This document shows, piece by piece, positions 1 through 7,307 of a stretch of DNA of 7,307 nucleotides. The position numbers were made by a program, and so were the translations under genes. Each line of letters opens with the position of its first letter. Position 1 is the stretch's first letter. The stretch is from Alphaproteobacteria bacterium. GTDB taxonomy: Bacteria > Pseudomonadota > Alphaproteobacteria > Micavibrionales > Micavibrionaceae. The DNA is taken from the NCBI GenBank assembly GCA_021776015.1, contig JAJFGT010000040.1, positions 1 through 7,307 on the forward strand, given 5' to 3'. The notes beneath the pieces are model-generated. The model searched no databases and was not told the DNA's origin. It saw only the letters and a list, made by a program, of their open reading frames with translations.

Positions 1-1232
<1,232 letters not shown>

Positions 1233-1242
1233 ATTTCATAAA

Positions 1243-1247
1243 AGGAG
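1243..1247 (+). promoter_or_regulatory. Shine-Dalgarno site of the small secreted protein
   Basis: AGGAG sits 7 bases before the ATG at 1255, inside the 22-base gap after the RND pump stop codon. It is a strong, well-spaced ribosome binding site, and it supports both the small gene being real and its start. No promoter fits in the gap, so transcription probably continues from the pump gene. Confidence 0.8.
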
Positions 1248-1254
1248 AAAAACT

Positions 1255-1503
1255 ATGAAGACCTTAATGCTAATAACCGCTACCGCACTAACTTTTGGAA
1301 TTGGAAGCGCACAAGCTGACGTGAGTGACTATACGCCGGAACAAATCAAGGAAATGCCACGTTTTGCCAGCATTGAAAAACGGCGTTGTTCTAAATCTCG
1401 CTATCGTTCAGTCAATAAGCGTCTTGAATGCAAAAAAGAAGTACGTGTAGAAATCTATGAAAAGAGAAAAGCTAGAGAAGCTAAAGAAAAAACCGATGGA
1501 TAA
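1255..1503 (+). CDS. Small basic secreted protein with two cysteines, unknown function
   Basis: An 82-residue protein of no family I recognise. Residues 1-21 form a classic Sec signal peptide: a Lys at position 2, a hydrophobic core, then SAQA before Asp22, an AxA-type cleavage site. The mature part of about 61 residues would be periplasmic. It starts with DVSDYTPEQIKEMPRF, has two cysteines (Cys45 and Cys59) that could form a disulfide after export, and ends in a highly charged Lys/Arg/Glu tail that looks helical. There is no histidine and no Cys/Met cluster, so a metal-binding role is not evident. The start has a strong ribosome binding site 7 bases upstream, the pump stop is 22 bases before it, and its stop overlaps the next gene's start. 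Position inside a metal efflux operon suggests a periplasmic accessory role; this is inference by context only. Confidence 0.75.
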   Translation: MKTLMLITATALTFGIGSAQADVSDYTPEQIKEMPRFASIEKRRCSKSRYRSVNKRLECKKEVRVEIYEKRKAREAKEKTDG

Positions 1504-2164
1504 AAATACAGATCGAATAGCTTTGAGTAGAAATTATTATAATAAACTTTCGCGTTTTTTTGATTATATTTCGCCAGACTCTTATTACCGTAAGGCGCGC
1601 AAAGCTGCTGTTTCGAGTCTTGATCTTCAAGAAGGGCAAACAGTTTTGAATGTGCCCGTTGGCACAGGACAAATTTTTAAATATTTTCAAGGCTATCTTC
1701 ATGGGACAGGGCAAATTATAGGTGTTGATTTATCTGAAGATATGCTTTCAGAAGCATTTGAAAAGATTGCTAGCAACGGCTATTCGAATATCTCTTTGGA
1801 AGAAAGGGATGTTGCAGAAATTAATACAGCTTGGCTTGAAGATTTTCGAAAAAATAACCCAGATACCCAAATCGACGCAATCTTATGCGACCTCGGATTA
1901 TCAGGGTTTGAAGATTGGGAACAAGTTATTCAAAACTTTTTATCTGTTTTAAAACCTGAAGGCAGATTAGTGGTCATGGACTGGGAGTTGCCAGAGCCAA
2001 GCCTACGCGGTGAATTCATTAAATGGATTGGGGGTGGTGAAGTTGATCGTCCTATTCCTTCGTATCTAAGCACTCAACTTGAGCAATTCGAAGTAGATCA
2101 TTCATTCAATAGAGGTGGAGTTTTTGTCGCTTCCGGTATCAAACCTAGTGGAATGGGGAGTTAA
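1496..2164 (+). CDS. Class I SAM-dependent methyltransferase
   Basis: A 222-residue protein with the class I methyltransferase fold, transferring a methyl group from S-adenosylmethionine to an unknown acceptor. The SAM-binding motif I is at about residues 50-59 (VLNVPVGTGQ), which deviates from the usual E/DxGxGxG because Asn and Pro replace the acidic residue and the first Gly. Asp78 in GVDLSEDML is the expected ribose-binding acidic residue after strand 2. D105 (ERDVAEI), DAILCDLGL (127-135) and VLKPEGRLVVMDWE (151-164) match later core strands. The N-terminal stretch with YYNKLSRFFDYISP resembles UbiE/PmtA-like methyltransferases. No signal peptide or membrane segment is seen, so it should be cytoplasmic. 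I chose the ATG at 1496, which overlaps the upstream stop by 8 bases with only a weak purine-rich leader, suggesting translational coupling. An earlier in-frame ATG at 1457 would add 13 Lys/Glu-rich residues, overlap the upstream gene by 47 bases and has no ribosome binding site. The substrate is unknown. Confidence 0.85.
   Translation: MDKNTDRIALSRNYYNKLSRFFDYISPDSYYRKARKAAVSSLDLQEGQTVLNVPVGTGQIFKYFQGYLHGTGQIIGVDLSEDMLSEAFEKIASNGYSNISLEERDVAEINTAWLEDFRKNNPDTQIDAILCDLGLSGFEDWEQVIQNFLSVLKPEGRLVVMDWELPEPSLRGEFIKWIGGGEVDRPIPSYLSTQLEQFEVDHSFNRGGVFVASGIKPSGMGS
2155..2160 (+). promoter_or_regulatory. Shine-Dalgarno site that sets the diffusion facilitator start
   Basis: GGGGAG ends 5 bases before the ATG at 2166 and lies within the last codons of the methyltransferase gene. 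It decides between this start and an in-frame ATG at 2115, which would add 17 residues with no family resemblance and place the start well inside the methyltransferase gene. Confidence 0.75.
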
Positions 2165-2165
2165 T

Positions 2166-3050
2166 ATGGGACACGGACACTCACATGGCGATCCTTCTGA
2201 AATAGGCGAGAAGCGTCTATGGTGGGCAGTGGGAGCGAATATATTGCTAACAGTGGCGCAAGTCATTGGCGGCATCATATCTGGTAGTTTATCGCTAATT
2301 GCTGACGCGCTCCATAATTTCAGCGATGCAGCATCTTTACTAATTGCTCTTGTGGCTATTCGCATTGGCCGAAAGCCGCCAGATCAGTTTAAAACCTTCG
2401 GGTATAAACGCGCTGAAACCATTGCTGCGCTCATTAATCTGACCACTTTAATTATTATTGGGTTGTATCTTTGTTACGAAGCCATTATGCGCTTTATCAC
2501 GCCGGAGCCTATTGCGGGATGGACGATTGTAATCGTGGCCGGAATAGCGTTGGTCGTGGATATTTTTACGGCTCTACTGACTTATAGCCAATCCAAAAAC
2601 AGCATGAATATCAGGGCGGCATTTCTTCATAATTTAACAGATGCACTTGCATCCGTGGGCGTGATTATAGCTGGAACACTGATTTTGCTTTATGGCTGGA
2701 TTTGGACGGATGCGGCAATGACCTTGCTGATTGCAGGATATGTCCTTTATCACGGCATTGTTGAGATTCCGAAAGTTATCCATCTTTTGATGGAAGGAAC
2801 GCCTGAAGGCATAAACCTTAAAGACGTTGTTCAATCTATGGAAAACATAGATGGCGTAAACAACGTCCACCATGTCCACATTTGGCAGATTGATGAAAAC
2901 AGAAATGCTTTAGAGGCGCATGTAGTTCTCTCTGAAGTTGACCGTATGGAAAGCGTCAAAGCAGCAGTAAAAAGTCACTTGCACGACGAATATCACATTG
3001 GACACTCAACGCTAGAGTTTGAGGATGAAAAGTGTGAAAATGCCCATTAA
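2166..3050 (+). CDS. czcD: CzcD-like cation diffusion facilitator (zinc-type exporter)
   Basis: A 294-residue inner-membrane metal/proton antiporter of the cation diffusion facilitator family, moving divalent metal from cytoplasm to periplasm. It opens with a short His-rich tail (MGHGHSHGD), common in CzcD/ZitB-like members. Six hydrophobic segments follow at about 19-40, 44-66, 86-106, 118-140, 154-176 and 181-202. The transport-site pairs are both present as HxxxD: His50/Asp54 in TM2 (ALHNFSDAAS) and His155/Asp159 in TM5 (FLHNLTDALASVGV). This two-His, two-Asp set is associated with zinc preference. The C-terminal cytoplasmic domain (about 208-294) carries GVNNVHHVHIWQID and further His residues (HLHDEYHIGH). 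Length is normal for the family. It starts one base after the methyltransferase stop and closes the plus-strand operon, so it probably feeds metal to the RND pump upstream. CzcD is used as the nearest recognised name; the actual metal (Zn, Co or Cd) is inferred. Confidence 0.93.
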   Translation: MGHGHSHGDPSEIGEKRLWWAVGANILLTVAQVIGGIISGSLSLIADALHNFSDAASLLIALVAIRIGRKPPDQFKTFGYKRAETIAALINLTTLIIIGLYLCYEAIMRFITPEPIAGWTIVIVAGIALVVDIFTALLTYSQSKNSMNIRAAFLHNLTDALASVGVIIAGTLILLYGWIWTDAAMTLLIAGYVLYHGIVEIPKVIHLLMEGTPEGINLKDVVQSMENIDGVNNVHHVHIWQIDENRNALEAHVVLSEVDRMESVKAAVKSHLHDEYHIGHSTLEFEDEKCENAH

Positions 3051-3169
3051 TTACCATAAGATATATTATCACACTAAAAGTCTCAGCTATATTTGTGTTC
3101 CCTATCAATGGCTTATATAAATATTATATTTTATTTTAGTAAGAAAATAGCGTAAGATATAACTCTAAT
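3051..3169. other. AT-rich convergent intergenic spacer
   Basis: This 119-base gap separates the stops of two converging operons. It is very AT-rich. It contains one perfect AT-only inverted repeat (ATATAA-ATA-TTATAT, 3115-3129) followed by a T-rich run broken by A, which is too weak to call a terminator. It also holds a 9-base direct repeat TAAGATATA at 3057-3065 and 3153-3161, near the two ends of the gap. No ORF with a ribosome binding site and no tRNA-like structure is seen. It marks the boundary between the metal block and the defence-type block. Confidence 0.6.
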
Positions 3170-4912
3170 TTAACAGCTCCATTCCTGTGCTGCAAACTCA
3201 ATCAATTTTTGTTTCCTGTTAGTGATGGATTTTGATGTCCATTTGTTTTGATCTAAAAACGTTTCTAACTCATTTTGAGTTTTAAATGGAGCCTTAACAA
3301 AATACCCATCATTTTTATCCGAAAAATTCTTATTCCCTTTACTTGCATTTGCACTGAATGGATCAATCGTGAGGTTTCCCAAGTTGTGTAAATATTCATC
3401 TTCAAAATCTTGGTCTATCGTTGGAAGTATTTTAGGATCATTTACAACTGGTTTTTTGGGGTTTTGGCTAGCTATATGCTCAATTGACATTTTAAAAGTG
3501 AAACTATCTTCTGATATCTCTTCTTCTGACATAGGTGGTGCTTTTGGCTGAAATGATGAACGCAAATAATTCTCGTATTTCCAGAAGAAATAGCCCAGAT
3601 CTTTCTTGCCAATTTTGTTATAGATGTTTGCTCTATCCAAGTTGCTCCTAAAACTTCTGTCATTGCTATATTCTAATATTAGCGATATCAGTTCATTGGA
3701 AAGTGCTTCAAAATCACCATCAAAGTCTTGTGCGAGTTTATAGAGTTTAGATTGTCCAGTATTCCCTCGACTTTGATTGATGGCGTAAACTCGGAAGCTG
3801 TATTTTTCTAATAATTCAGCAATTAACGTAAATTGATCTTTTTCTTTAGAGTTGTCTAATTTGTACGTTTTAATCAGCAATGGCCAAAAATTACCTATAC
3901 GATTTAATAGAAATATATCTCGCACAGCGCGAGTTTTAGATTTTAATAAAACCTCTACTGTAGAAAATGTTTCCTTTAGCTCACGTGTGTATTTGTCGAT
4001 ATATTCTAAAACGTGAGCATCTTTTTTATCTTGAAGCATTTTATTAATGTGTTTTTTAACAGCTTGTACATTGCGCTGATATTCTTTGCCAACCCATTCT
4101 TCTGAGCAAATAAAGTGATATTGCAGGATAGAGTCTTCACTTATATCGTCACTAAGGCGCTCATATTCTCTATAAATTTCACTAAAACGATTTCGGATTT
4201 TAGAAAGTAATTCTTCCGGTGGATTTTCTGATGCTATATACGATTTATACATGACAAAACTTTTGATCTTTTCTAAGTCCGTAAGCCTCTTCCCGCGATC
4301 GTTTGTAGTTTCAAAGATTAAAGTTGCTTCAGAAGTGTCTTTTACAGAGTAGACGAGCACACGAAGGTTCTCGTCTACTTTCTTCTTAATTTCCTCTAAT
4401 TCTTGTTTGCTGAAATTTGAAACCCAAGACTTAAAATATTCTTTAGCATAGTTGAGTCTGGTCTGTGCCGGTGTTCGAGAATAATCTTTTCCCGACTTGT
4501 TTTCTAAAATATAGCTATGAAAAAAATCATTATCTTCACTTTGCATTTGTAATTTATAACGTTTTCTATGTTGTACGTAGGTTTCTCGTAATAATTGCAG
4601 TTCTTCTTTCTCATTTTCATTAGTGCAAAGCTCGGTTAATTTTTCAATTAAGCTCGCCATGAAAATAATGACAGTGGTAAGTCTTTGTTGACCGTCTACT
4701 ATGTCAATAACTTCATAATTTTCCTCTATTCCTTTTTCTTGAAACAAAACTGTGCCAAAAAAGAAACTGCGTCCTAATTTTTGATTCTGAAGATCTTCCA
4801 GAAAATCTGATAGTTGGAGTATGCCCCATGAGTATGATCTTTGATAATCAGGGATATTCAAAATAGTTCTACCATCAAACAAGCTTGAAAGCTTGCGTTC
4901 GCCATTATCCAT
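3170..4912 (-). CDS. DUF262/DUF1524 protein, single-chain GmrSD-type nuclease
   Basis: A 580-residue protein with the layout of fused GmrS-GmrD type IV restriction enzymes, which in characterised members use nucleotide hydrolysis to cut modified phage DNA. The N-terminal DUF262 half has IPDYQRSYSW (20-29), then DGQQRLTT (73-80), the ParB/sulfiredoxin-like NTPase motif, then FETTNDRGKRLTDLEKIK (200-217). The middle, about 220-450, is helical with no motif I recognise. The C-terminal DUF1524 part holds an HNH-like nuclease signature: SIEHIASQ (476-483, His479), LHNLGNLT (508-515, His509 and Asn513), then Asn522 and a Lys/Phe/Lys series to about 533. Length fits the fused family, and the usual Pro after EHI is missing (Ala-Ser instead). 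An AAGGA site (plus-strand 4919-4923) lies 6 bases before the ATG. It is the last gene of a minus-strand group, 61 bases after the DUF2130 gene. The family call is firm. The target, modified DNA or otherwise, cannot be read from sequence. Confidence 0.92.
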   Translation of the reverse strand: MDNGERKLSSLFDGRTILNIPDYQRSYSWGILQLSDFLEDLQNQKLGRSFFFGTVLFQEKGIEENYEVIDIVDGQQRLTTVIIFMASLIEKLTELCTNENEKEELQLLRETYVQHRKRYKLQMQSEDNDFFHSYILENKSGKDYSRTPAQTRLNYAKEYFKSWVSNFSKQELEEIKKKVDENLRVLVYSVKDTSEATLIFETTNDRGKRLTDLEKIKSFVMYKSYIASENPPEELLSKIRNRFSEIYREYERLSDDISEDSILQYHFICSEEWVGKEYQRNVQAVKKHINKMLQDKKDAHVLEYIDKYTRELKETFSTVEVLLKSKTRAVRDIFLLNRIGNFWPLLIKTYKLDNSKEKDQFTLIAELLEKYSFRVYAINQSRGNTGQSKLYKLAQDFDGDFEALSNELISLILEYSNDRSFRSNLDRANIYNKIGKKDLGYFFWKYENYLRSSFQPKAPPMSEEEISEDSFTFKMSIEHIASQNPKKPVVNDPKILPTIDQDFEDEYLHNLGNLTIDPFSANASKGNKNFSDKNDGYFVKAPFKTQNELETFLDQNKWTSKSITNRKQKLIEFAAQEWSC

Positions 4913-4918
4913 TTCTAT

Positions 4919-4923
4919 TCCTT
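4919..4923 (-). promoter_or_regulatory. Shine-Dalgarno site of the DUF262/DUF1524 gene
   Basis: Read on the minus strand, AAGGA precedes the ATG at 4912 by 6 bases and follows a run of A residues. It confirms the chosen start; the protein then begins MDNGERKLSSLFDG, a normal N-terminus for the DUF262 family. Confidence 0.75.
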
Positions 4924-4973
4924 TTTTTCAATTTTGGCTCTTTTGACACGCTATAATGGGTAATCCTACTTTA

Positions 4974-6314
4974 TTAAGAATCTGTTGTATCATCATCTTT
5001 AAGATCAGAAAATTTCTTTGCCATCGTAGGGTTATTCTTGGTTAATTTTTTGACGGATAAGTCGTCAGCTTTATTATTTGCAAGGCGGAGGTTGTTTTCT
5101 GATCCAAGCAGTGCATCCTTGGTTTTTTGAAGATGGTCTATTGTTTTATCAATCTCAGAAATAGCCGTTTTAAATTTCTTGGATGCAAGTTCGTAGTTCC
5201 GAGCGAAGCCTGTCTTAAACTCATCCAGTTCCTCTTCGAAATTCGTAATATCAATGTTCTGTGATTTTACTATAGCAAGTTCTTTTTTGTATTTCAGAGA
5301 GTTTTGCGCCGCATTTCTCAACAGCGTAATAATAGGAATAAAAAATTGAGGTCGAACAACATACATTTTCTGAAAGCGATGAGAAACATCTACGATGCCT
5401 GAATTATAAAGTTCGCTCTCAGGCTCAAGAAGAGATACTAATACTGCATACTCGCAGTTTTTTTCATTACGGTCCTTATCTAGTTGCTTAAGGAAATCTT
5501 CGTTCTTTTTTTTGGTTGCTGTTTCATCACTTTCATTTTTCATCTCAAACATAATTGAGACAACTTCAGTATCAGAATCATTCGAGTCGCGAAAAATATA
5601 ATCGCCTTTACTACCTGCACTTACATCATTATCTTTCTCGAAATAAGCTCTCGGAAACGCTGTCGATCGAATACGGTTAAACTCAGTTTCACAATGCTGC
5701 TCAAGAGTTTCTCCAACCATTTTAGTCGACAGCCGCGCCTTCATATCCTTGAGACGTTCTATAGCATCATCACGATCTCTTATCTGTGTCTTATATTTAT
5801 CTTTAAGCGCTTTCTCAGAAATTTCCTTCTCAAGCTCTGATTTTACAAGATCATTTTTAAGTTCGTCACGCTCTTTTTCGACTCGACTCAGTGCCTCGGC
5901 AATAGTTAGCTTCTGAGTAGCTTCGCTAGCACTAAGCTTTGACTCAGCAAGCTTCAAGGCTGATAAATTTTCTTGTTTCGATTTTTCTAGTTCGTTAGCA
6001 AGTACATCGCGTTCTTTCTCCACGGAACTTAGTGCTTCTTTTACAGCTAATTTACGTACCATTTCTTCAGAATCTAACTTTGCTTCTAATTTCTTAATCT
6101 CAGCTTCCTTTGCAGCCGCAATCTTTTGCATATCATTTACGGTATTGCTCTTAGCTAGCTCTACTTCTCTTAGCTTATCCTTCTCGGCCAACTCAAGCCG
6201 CTCATGTAATTGCTGGTCAAATTCAGTATCCCGAACCTGCTTTAAAATATCTGCATACCCAGTTTCGTCGATTTTGAATGCCTTATCGCAATGCGGACAA
6301 ATGATTTCATGCAT
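4974..6314 (-). CDS. DUF2130 protein: coiled coil with PD-(D/E)XK-like nuclease region
   Basis: A 446-residue protein of the DUF2130 family, whose biochemical role I do not know. The N-terminus [16 protein letters not shown] (1-16) is characteristic and has a single CPHC pair, so it is at most half a zinc-binding site. Residues about 28-195 are a long, highly charged coiled coil with an internal duplication (residues 79-113 resemble 126-160). Residues about 200-300 read like a PD-(D/E)XK nuclease core: [12 protein letters not shown] with Glu202, GDYIF with Asp238, FEMKN with Glu257-x-Lys259, then Gln277 and [10 protein letters not shown]. Another helical stretch (about 340-415) and a Lys/Asp-rich tail follow. 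No signal peptide or membrane segment is evident. The start is supported by the family N-terminus, though the ribosome binding site is weak. It lies 77 bases after the ATPase gene and 61 before the DUF262 gene, all on one strand, suggesting one transcript. The nuclease assignment is my inference from motif order. Confidence 0.88.
   Translation of the reverse strand: MHEIICPHCDKAFKIDETGYADILKQVRDTEFDQQLHERLELAEKDKLREVELAKSNTVNDMQKIAAAKEAEIKKLEAKLDSEEMVRKLAVKEALSSVEKERDVLANELEKSKQENLSALKLAESKLSASEATQKLTIAEALSRVEKERDELKNDLVKSELEKEISEKALKDKYKTQIRDRDDAIERLKDMKARLSTKMVGETLEQHCETEFNRIRSTAFPRAYFEKDNDVSAGSKGDYIFRDSNDSDTEVVSIMFEMKNESDETATKKKNEDFLKQLDKDRNEKNCEYAVLVSLLEPESELYNSGIVDVSHRFQKMYVVRPQFFIPIITLLRNAAQNSLKYKKELAIVKSQNIDITNFEEELDEFKTGFARNYELASKKFKTAISEIDKTIDHLQKTKDALLGSENNLRLANNKADDLSVKKLTKNNPTMAKKFSDLKDDDTTDS
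5835..6080 (-). repeat. Internal duplication in the DUF2130 coiled coil
   Basis: Two 35-residue units with a constant 47-residue offset: residues 79-113 (coding positions 5976-6080) and 126-160 (5835-5939). They share KL at the start, the core pair [11 protein letters not shown] / [11 protein letters not shown], and a final Lys-Ser; I count about 20 identities in 35. The DNA has diverged at many codons, so the duplication is not recent. It probably extends the coiled coil. Confidence 0.7.
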
Positions 6315-6391
6315 GTCTTATTCTTTCTATTTTTACAAAAATTCGCAGCTTCATATCTTGTGATACTCCAGCCGCCGTCAATAATTTAACT
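6315..6391. other. 77-base gap between ATPase and DUF2130 genes
   Basis: A short AT-rich gap between two minus-strand genes. I see no hairpin with a T run, no clear -35/-10 pair facing the DUF2130 gene, and only a weak purine-rich leader (AGAAAGAATAAG on the minus strand) before its ATG. This is consistent with read-through from the ATPase gene, but a weak internal promoter cannot be excluded by eye. Confidence 0.4.
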
Positions 6392-7307
6392 CTACGCAGC
6401 AATTGTCTCCGTAGTCGCTTTATAATGAATTGGCGCAACATTTTCTATTAACTCTAAAAGATGTGCGATGTTATTCTTGGTTTCTGCGACAAGTGCTGGG
6501 TCTATGCCTGAAAACGTTGAATGAGACATATCATTAGCGAACTTTAAAAGTGCTGTTTTTTTAGCAGGATCAAAATCGTTTGTGGATAGGCTTTCTAGCT
6601 TTTCGTACAAATTTCGACCTGTAGAGTGTTGCTCCAAGAAAGCTTCGAGCACTTTCCTAATCATGTTAGGGATAGGGTAAGTTGTAGAGACTTCGCCATC
6701 AGATTCAAATGCCTTCAATTCTTTAATTAGATACGCAAACTCGTTTTTGTGCTGGAGCAAAACTTTATCAAGTGGCTTTATTTCAGTTTCCCGACTGCTT
6801 TCATCAGTCATGGCACAATGAAGCATCCAATACGTCGACTTTCCATTTTGAGCAGGTTTGGGAATATGTTGGAGCCAGTTCAGAAGGAGTTTAAGGAAAT
6901 CAAAGTTATGTGTGAATAAGAAGACTTGCTTAGCATCCTTAACCGCATTTTTAAGGTAAGCAAATGCTTGATAAACCGAGCTAGAATCTAAGCTAGAAAT
7001 TGGATCATCAATAACCACGATACCCTCGGCAAGGTCAAAATCTTGATCTGTTAACCCAACAACAAAATACAGAAAAGTGATTGCTGTCTTTTCACCTTCA
7101 CTCAGTCGTTTGGCAGCGCGCCCAAAGCGTGTAATCCGATATCCCTCACCTTCAGGCTCAAATTTCAAATCATCTCGACCTAGAAACGATGACAACTTTT
7201 TTGAAAGGTCAGTTGCCGCTTGATGTGAATTAGCGATTTTAGCGCGGTTATCTTTTATTAAAGCTTTTAAAGGTTCTAGGCCTAACTCTCCGGCTTCAGG
7301 ATCACCG
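6392..7307 (-). CDS. AAA_13 (PrrC/RloC-type) ATPase, C-terminal part
   Basis: The frame is open to the right edge, so this is the last 304 residues of a larger protein. The TTG at 7195 is an internal Leu codon, not the start. Numbering from that codon, the ABC-type signature LSEGEKTAI is at 31-39, Walker B IVVIDDPISSLD at 59-70 with a D-loop, and the switch histidine in FLFTHN at 96. This arrangement is characteristic of AAA_13 ATPases, including the anticodon nucleases PrrC and RloC; Walker A lies in the missing N-terminal part. After the ATPase comes NMIRKVLEAFLEQH with Arg180 and Glu184, then NDMSHSTF with His225, a pattern like the R-x3-E...H triad of PrrC and RloC that cuts tRNA. The protein could therefore be an anticodon nuclease, or a related ATPase powering a different effector. 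It is the first visible gene of the minus-strand group; its promoter is outside the window. The ATPase family is firm, the nuclease activity inferred. Confidence 0.9.
   Translation of the reverse strand, partial: GDPEAGELGLEPLKALIKDNRAKIANSHQAATDLSKKLSSFLGRDDLKFEPEGEGYRITRFGRAAKRLSEGEKTAITFLYFVVGLTDQDFDLAEGIVVIDDPISSLDSSSVYQAFAYLKNAVKDAKQVFLFTHNFDFLKLLLNWLQHIPKPAQNGKSTYWMLHCAMTDESSRETEIKPLDKVLLQHKNEFAYLIKELKAFESDGEVSTTYPIPNMIRKVLEAFLEQHSTGRNLYEKLESLSTNDFDPAKKTALLKFANDMSHSTFSGIDPALVAETKNNIAHLLELIENVAPIHYKATTETIAA

Noticed and set aside
1457..1495. Alternative methyltransferase start at 1457.
   Set aside because: It has no ribosome binding site, adds a Lys/Glu-rich stretch unlike the family, and overlaps the upstream gene by 47 bases.
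2115..2165. Upstream in-frame ATG adding 17 residues to the diffusion facilitator.
   Set aside because: It lies inside the methyltransferase gene without a ribosome binding site, while the ATG at 2166 has GGGGAG in place and begins the typical His-rich tail.
3115..3140. AT-only inverted repeat followed by a T-rich run, possible intrinsic terminator.
   Set aside because: The stem is 6 A-T pairs with a 3-base loop and no G-C pair, and the T run is broken by A; too unstable to call.
4943..4957. TTGACA followed by TATAAT on the plus strand, resembling a sigma-70 promoter.
   Set aside because: The two boxes are only 3 bases apart instead of about 17, and they would drive transcription antisense into the DUF2130 gene.
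7193..7195. TTG as a possible start of the ATPase gene.
   Set aside because: The frame continues open to the right edge with plausible coding sequence, and the Walker A half of the ATPase must lie upstream.

Overview
The window looks like bacterial chromosomal or mobile DNA, most probably from a proteobacterium: it has an HME-type RND efflux pump, a Sec-type signal peptide on a small envelope protein and Shine-Dalgarno-led, tightly packed genes. I cannot name the genus from sequence alone. It holds two functionally unrelated blocks that converge on each other near position 3100.

Block 1 (1-3050, plus strand) is a heavy-metal efflux operon. It opens with the 3' part of a CzcA-like RND pump. 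Next come a small, basic, secreted two-cysteine protein of unknown function, a SAM-dependent methyltransferase whose start overlaps the preceding stop by 8 bases, and a CzcD-like cation diffusion facilitator beginning one base after the methyltransferase stop. The likely logic is that the diffusion facilitator exports cytoplasmic divalent metal (probably Zn2+, perhaps Co2+ or Cd2+) to the periplasm, and the RND pump carries it across the outer membrane. The roles of the small protein and the methyltransferase in this are not known.

Between the blocks lies a 119-base, very AT-rich convergent spacer (3051-3169) with no convincing terminator.

Block 2 (3170-7307, minus strand, read right to left) is visibly more AT-rich and looks like a defence-type operon of three large genes. 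The first is the C-terminal part of an AAA_13 (PrrC/RloC-type) ATPase, which enters from the right edge and has an R-x3-E...H pattern resembling the anticodon nuclease triad. The second is a DUF2130 protein: an N-terminal CPHC motif, a long coiled coil containing an internal duplication, and a region that reads like a PD-(D/E)XK nuclease core. The third is a single-chain DUF262/DUF1524 protein (GmrSD type, with a ParB-like DGQQR motif and an HNH-like C-terminal domain). The gaps between these genes are 77 and 61 bases, consistent with co-transcription. Three different nuclease-like modules with two possible nucleotide-sensing modules side by side make this the most interesting part of the window. 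That they form one system is inference.
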